Source: Glycomyces dulcitolivorans
GTDB taxonomy: Bacteria > Actinomycetota > Actinomycetes > Mycobacteriales > Micromonosporaceae
DNA: 53,571 bases
Reading direction: 5' to 3'
Assembly (NCBI RefSeq): GCF_003265355.1
Contig: NZ_QFRW01000091.1
Span: 23,612 to 77,182 of the forward strand
This document shows positions 49,683 to 53,571 of this stretch, in pieces. The translations under genes and the position numbers were made by a program. Position 1 is the first letter of the stretch; the number at the start of each line of letters is the position of its first letter. The notes beneath the pieces are model-generated. The model saw only the letters and a list, made by a program, of their open reading frames with translations. It was not told where the DNA came from and did not search any database.

Positions 49683-52346
49683 GCCGACCCCTTGCCCCGT
49701 GCCCGCGTCAACCTCCGGCCGCTGCGGCTGCGGGCGATGATGACGCAGGAAGAGCTGGCCCTCAAGTCGGGCGTCGGCACCCGCACCGTGCGCGACATCG
49801 AGTCGGGGAAGGTCCGGCCGCAGCCGAAGACGCTGCGGCTCCTGATCGAAGCGCTCGACCTGGACGAGGAGGGCCGCGCGCTGCTGACCGGGGACGCGGC
49901 CCCGGCCCCGCAGGTCACCCCGATGACGCTCCCTTCGGGCACGGCCGTGTTCACCGGCAGGCGGGAGCACCTGGCGCGCCTGGACGCGGCGGCCGAGGGG
50001 TCGAGCCCGCTGGTCGTCCTGACCGGGGTCGGCGGCGTCGGCAAGACGATGCTGGCCCTGCACTGGGGGCACGGCGCGGCCGACCGGTTCCCCGGCGGGC
50101 GCTTCTACCTCGACCTGCGCGGGTTCGCGCCGGGCGCGGCGCCGACCGCGCCGGCTGAGGCCGTCCGGCAGCTGCTCGGCGCGCTGGGGGTGGAGCCGGG
50201 GCGCGTCCCGGCCGAGGCCGATGCGCAACTCGCCTTGTACCGCAGCCTCATCGGGGCCGAGCCGCGGCTGCTGATCCTCGACAACGCGCGCGACGCCGCT
50301 CAGGTGCGCCCGCTCCTGCCCGACGCCGCGCAGGTGCACACGCTGGTCATCAGCCGCCACCAGCTCGTCGGCCTCGCCGCGTCGCACGGCGCGCGGATCA
50401 TCGGGCTCGGGGCCTTCGACCGCGACGAGTCGGCCGCGCTGCTCGAACGCCAGCTCGGGGCCGAACGGCTCGCGGCCGAACCCGAAGCGCTGGAACAGAT
50501 CCTGACCGCGTGCGCCGACCTGCCCCTGGCGCTGGCGATCGCCGGGGCCCGGGCCGCGGCGCAGCCGGGCCTCGCGCTCGGGGAGATCGCCGCCGAGCTG
50601 GCGTCCTCGCGGCTCGACGCCCTCACCGCCGGGGAGGACGCGGTCGACCTCCGCGCCGTGTTCTCCTGGTCCTACCAGGCGCTCGGGCCCGCGGCGGCAC
50701 GGCTGTTCCGCCTGCTCGCGCTCAACCCCGGGCCCGACTTCAGCGCGGCCGCGGCCATCGGTCTCCACGGCGGCGCCGAAGCCGACGCGCGGAAGGCGCT
50801 CCGCGCGCTCGCCGAGGCGCACCTGGTCGAGCCGCTGCACGGCGGCCGCTACCGCCTCCACGACCTCCTGCGCCTGTACGCGGCCGAACTCCTCGACGCC
50901 GAGCCGGAGGACGCGGCCCTGGACCGCCTGCTCGACTGGTACCTCAACGGCGCCGACGCCTGCCGGTCGGCGCTGTACCCGGCGATGGTCGCGCTGCCGC
51001 TGCCTGAGAACCGCAGCGCGCCATACGAACTGACCGCCGAGGCGGCCGCGCGGTGGCTGAAGGACGAGTGGGAGAACCTCATCGCCGCCGTCGAGGTCGC
51101 CGCCGCGCACGGCAGGCCGCGGTTCGCGTGGCTCGTGGCCGACGCGACCCGCGGCTACTTCTGGCTCCACATGCTCGGCGACGACGGCGTGCGCATCGGC
51201 ACGGCCGCCGTCGCGGCGGCGAATGCAGCGGGCGATCCGCTCGGTCAGGCCGCGGCGGAGATGGCGCTGTCGTGCGGGCTGATGCGCTGCAACCGGATGG
51301 ACGAGACCATCGAGCACTTCCGCGCCGCCGCGGGCTTCGCGCGCACGGCGGGCTGGCCCGCCGGCGCGGCGTCGGCCGAGGGCAACCTGGCGAAGGCCTG
51401 CTATTACCAGGGCCGGCTGCGCGAGGGGCTGGTCCACGCCTACGCCGCGCTGCACGAGTTCCGGGCGATCGGCGAGCACCGCGCCGAGTCGACGAACCTG
51501 AACCTCCTGGGGCTCCACCACGCCCTGCTCGGCGAGCTCGACACGGGGATCGACTACCTCGAACAGGGCCTGAAGATCGTGAAGGACACCGGGAACGACC
51601 CGATCACCGTCCTGTTCCTGACGCACCTGACCGAGATCGAGATCCACCGCGGCCGCCTCGACGCGGCCGCGGCCCACCTGGAGGAGGCCGTCGAGCTGAG
51701 CCGCCGCAGCGTCAGCATCGACCGGACTCGCGACCTGCCCGGCGCGACCGCGCGGCTCCTGCTGGCCTCGGGGGAGGCGGCCGAAGCACTCGAACTCGCG
51801 AAGCAGGCGGTCGCCGAGCAGGTCGGCGAGGACGACCACCGGAACCGGGCGGCCGACATGGTCACCCTCGCCGCGGCCTACGACGGCATGGGCGAGCACC
51901 GCGAGGCGGTCGCCCTCTACGACCGCGTGCTCGCGATGACCGAGCACGACGCCACGGTCTTCCACCGGGTCGAGGCGATGGTGGAGCGGTCGGGGGCGCT
52001 GCTGCGCGGCGGCGACGCCGCGGGCGCCGAAGCGGCTGCGGCGCAGGCGCTCCGGACCACCAGGGAGGCCGACTACCGGTTCCTGGAGGGCCGGGCGCTC
52101 AACGTCCTCGCCGAGATCGACCTGCACGAGGGGCGGCCCGCCGCGGCCGCCGACCGGGCGACCAAGGCCGAGGAACTCCACCGGCAGACCGGGCACCAGC
52201 CCGGCGAGGCCGAGTCCCTGCGGCTCCTCGCGCGCATCGCGCTGGCCGGCGGCGACGAGGAGGCGTTCCTGAGGCGCCGCGATCGGGCCCGCGCGCGGTA
52301 CGCCGAGATCGGCGCCCCGGTCCCGGACGACCTGGCCGGGGAGTAG
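49680..52346 (+). CDS. XRE-type HTH, NB-ARC and TPR regulator (NLR-like)
   Basis: 888 residues. Residues ~8-62 are an XRE helix-turn-helix (MTQEELALKSGVGTRTVRDI). Residues ~95-400 are an NB-ARC/STAND ATPase with Walker A G116-VGGVGK-T123 and Walker B-like RLLILDNARDAAQ, followed by a winged helix (YRLHDLLRLYAAELL). TPR repeats cover ~560-870. This architecture is frequent in actinomycetes, related to AfsR but with XRE instead of the SARP DNA-binding domain. Members regulate secondary metabolism or stress; some STAND proteins act in phage defence. It ends at a palindromic terminator. Targets are unknown. Confidence 0.9.
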   Translation: MADPLPRARVNLRPLRLRAMMTQEELALKSGVGTRTVRDIESGKVRPQPKTLRLLIEALDLDEEGRALLTGDAAPAPQVTPMTLPSGTAVFTGRREHLARLDAAAEGSSPLVVLTGVGGVGKTMLALHWGHGAADRFPGGRFYLDLRGFAPGAAPTAPAEAVRQLLGALGVEPGRVPAEADAQLALYRSLIGAEPRLLILDNARDAAQVRPLLPDAAQVHTLVISRHQLVGLAASHGARIIGLGAFDRDESAALLERQLGAERLAAEPEALEQILTACADLPLALAIAGARAAAQPGLALGEIAAELASSRLDALTAGEDAVDLRAVFSWSYQALGPAAARLFRLLALNPGPDFSAAAAIGLHGGAEADARKALRALAEAHLVEPLHGGRYRLHDLLRLYAAELLDAEPEDAALDRLLDWYLNGADACRSALYPAMVALPLPENRSAPYELTAEAAARWLKDEWENLIAAVEVAAAHGRPRFAWLVADATRGYFWLHMLGDDGVRIGTAAVAAANAAGDPLGQAAAEMALSCGLMRCNRMDETIEHFRAAAGFARTAGWPAGAASAEGNLAKACYYQGRLREGLVHAYAALHEFRAIGEHRAESTNLNLLGLHHALLGELDTGIDYLEQGLKIVKDTGNDPITVLFLTHLTEIEIHRGRLDAAAAHLEEAVELSRRSVSIDRTRDLPGATARLLLASGEAAEALELAKQAVAEQVGEDDHRNRAADMVTLAAAYDGMGEHREAVALYDRVLAMTEHDATVFHRVEAMVERSGALLRGGDAAGAEAAAAQALRTTREADYRFLEGRALNVLAEIDLHEGRPAAAADRATKAEELHRQTGHQPGEAESLRLLARIALAGGDEEAFLRRRDRARARYAEIGAPVPDDLAGE

Positions 52347-52348
52347 CC

Positions 52349-52372
52349 GGCCCCGGAGCGCGCTCCGGGGCC
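52349..52372. terminator. 24-bp perfect palindrome, bidirectional terminator
   Basis: ggccccggagcg and cgctccggggcc pair exactly with no intervening base. It lies between the convergent stops of the regulator (52346) and the small secreted protein (52383). Confidence 0.75.
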
Positions 52373-52382
52373 GCGGATCGGA

Positions 52383-52697
52383 CTAGCGGTGCCAGCCGTA
52401 CCAGCAGTTGGTGGGCCCGCCCGCGTAGTACGCGAACGTCGTGCGCCAGGTGTTGTAGGGCGAGTCGCCGGCGTTGATGTTGTTCATGCCGGGCCGGGCG
52501 CAGAAGTGGTCGTCGTCGCCGAAGACGTGCTCGACGGTGAGCATCACGTTCGTGTCGCCGCAGTGGTTGTAGTCCTGGGTGCCGTCGCCCTGCCAGCCGC
52601 AGTGCTGGGCGGCGGCCGGACTGGCGATCGCCATGGTGCCCGCGGCTGCCAGGGCGCTGGCGGCGAGCAGGTGGGCCGCGGCCTGGATGATCCTCAT
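52383..52697 (-). CDS. small secreted DUF6355-like protein
   Basis: 104 residues. AAGGAG is eight bases before the ATG at 52697. The signal peptide (MRIIQAAAHLLAASALAAAG..., cleavage near AAAQH) leads to a mature part of ~73 residues with four Cys: HCGWQGDG, YNHCGDTNVML, HFCARPGMNN and NCWYGWHR. The pattern fits the DUF6355 family, annotated as natural product biosynthesis but of unknown activity. It also resembles the Cys4 secreted proteins at 26727 and 27319 in size, though not clearly in sequence. Confidence 0.72.
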   Translation of the reverse strand: MRIIQAAAHLLAASALAAAGTMAIASPAAAQHCGWQGDGTQDYNHCGDTNVMLTVEHVFGDDDHFCARPGMNNINAGDSPYNTWRTTFAYYAGGPTNCWYGWHR

Positions 52698-52805
52698 CGG
52701 AATTGCTCCTTGCGTCGGTGTCGATGGACGCGAGCAGGCTAACACCGGGCATTTAGGACAAATATTCGCGGCAATCGCCACATTCGCGACAGTGCCGCTG
52801 GCCGG

Positions 52806-52824
52806 TTAGGTTAGCCTCCCCTAT
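52806..52824 (+). promoter_or_regulatory. DtxR/IdeR-type iron box
   Basis: ttaggttagcctcccctat agrees with the actinomycete iron-box consensus ttaggttagsctaacctaa at about 15 of 19 positions. It lies 10 bp before the permease start, so the metal-loaded repressor would sit on the promoter and shut the gene down when iron is sufficient. Confidence 0.8.
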
Positions 52825-52833
52825 TGTGGGACG

Positions 52834-53571
52834 GTGCCCGTCGCCCTCCGACTCCCCCGGCCCGCCGCCACCGCCCGCGGCCGGGCCGCCGCGTGCCTGG
52901 CGGCCGCGATCCTCTTGGGGCTCATCGTCATCGCGTCGCTCGCGTTCGGCGCCCGCGACCTGTCCCCCGCCGAACTGTGGGCCGGGCTCACCCGCGCCGA
53001 CCCGATCGCGGCCACCGTCGTGTGGGACCAGCGCCTGCCGCGCACCGTCGTCGGCCTCCTCGCCGGGGCGGGCCTGGCCGTCGCCGGGGTCCTCATGCAG
53101 ACGCTCACCCGCAACCCCCTGGCCGACCCGCGGATCTTCGGCGTCGCGGCCGGGGCGAGCCTGGGGGTGGTGATCGGCCTGAACGTCCTGGGGCTCACCG
53201 GGATCGGCCAGTACGTGTGGCTCGGCATCGCCGGGGCGCTCCTCGCCGGGGTCGTCGGGTACGCCGTCTCCACGGTGGCGGCCCGCACCACCGGCGGCGG
53301 GCCCGCGACGTACGCGCTGACCGGGGCGGCGATCGACGCGAGCCTCGCGGCGGTCGTGTACGCGGTCCTGGCGACCGACGTGCAGTCCTTCGACCAGTAC
53401 CGGTTCTGGGCGGTCGGCTCGCTCGCCGGGCGCGGCGCGGACGTCGCCTTCGGCATGGCCCCGTTCGTGCTGGGCGGCCTCGCGCTCGCCCTGCTGGCCG
53501 CGCGCGGGCTCGACGGCCTGCAACTGGGCGAGGAGACCGCGGCCGGGCTCGGCCACCGCGTCGGCCTCACC
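52834..53571 (+). CDS. FecCD-family iron-siderophore ABC permease, partial
   Basis: 246 codons of an integral membrane protein cut by the window end. The family motif RLPRTVVGLLAGAGLAVAGV and then TRNPLADPRIFGVAAGASLG is conserved in FecC/FecD permeases that form the channel of ferric-siderophore importers. Several membrane segments follow in regular spacing. GTG at 52834 is the start. The iron box just upstream fits iron-starvation induction. The ATPase and the second permease presumably follow to the right. Confidence 0.88.
   Translation, partial: MPVALRLPRPAATARGRAAACLAAAILLGLIVIASLAFGARDLSPAELWAGLTRADPIAATVVWDQRLPRTVVGLLAGAGLAVAGVLMQTLTRNPLADPRIFGVAAGASLGVVIGLNVLGLTGIGQYVWLGIAGALLAGVVGYAVSTVAARTTGGGPATYALTGAAIDASLAAVVYAVLATDVQSFDQYRFWAVGSLAGRGADVAFGMAPFVLGGLALALLAARGLDGLQLGEETAAGLGHRVGLT

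Overview
The window is 53.6 kb of very GC-rich DNA with dense coding, GC-rich third codon positions, many GTG starts and many overlapping stop/start junctions. SARP/AfsR-type regulators, a PASTA-less Ser/Thr kinase, SigE-type and TetR/LysR regulators and a DtxR/IdeR-like iron box all point to the chromosome of a mycelial-type actinomycete. A Glycomyces-like genus is possible but cannot be shown from the window alone. I see no rRNA, tRNA, CRISPR array, transposase or phage gene.

Layout. 0.3-7 kb: an LPXTG surface protein, a decayed SDR tail, a hypothetical gene, a GH120-type beta-xylosidase, an Asp/Glu racemase and a secreted M23 peptidase. 7-10.4 kb: a LysE exporter and metallophosphoesterase divergent from a CGNR zinc-finger protein, a truncated NmrA gene and a LysR regulator. 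10.4-20.2 kb: a membrane protein with a multicopper oxidase, a 1031-residue helical-repeat protein, a DUF418 protein, NAD-dependent DNA ligase and a serine hydrolase. 20.3-26.6 kb: two cassettes that each pair a TetR repressor with a related FAD monooxygenase, each with its own palindromic operator. Between them lie a TIGR03085 protein, a GAP-type membrane protein and a secreted DUF6973-like protein. 26.7-30.7 kb: two convergent paralogous secreted Cys4 proteins, the scar of a third copy, and a SARP regulator that looks leaderless. 30.7-40.4 kb: a sigma factor with a membrane partner, two aldo/keto reductases (one with a MerR-type promoter), peptide deformylase, an NDH-2-like/epimerase/membrane operon with a LysR regulator, and a VOC protein.

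40.4-46.8 kb holds the most interesting unit. It is a tightly packed five-gene minus-strand operon: a MIO ammonia-lyase with the His-Leu signature of tyrosine ammonia-lyases, a protein resembling heme-dependent tyrosine hydroxylases, a caffeoyl-CoA-type O-methyltransferase, a fused acyl-CoA ligase-SDR, and a WS/DGAT-like acyltransferase with an altered active-site motif. Together they suggest a phenylpropanoid pathway (tyrosine or DOPA to a methylated hydroxycinnamoyl-CoA to an ester or amide). Divergent from it is a receptor Ser/Thr kinase with three 32-residue Cys/Trp repeats outside the membrane. The right end has an NmrA-like protein, an NLR-like XRE/NB-ARC/TPR regulator, a DUF6355-like secreted protein and the start of a siderophore permease gene behind an iron box.
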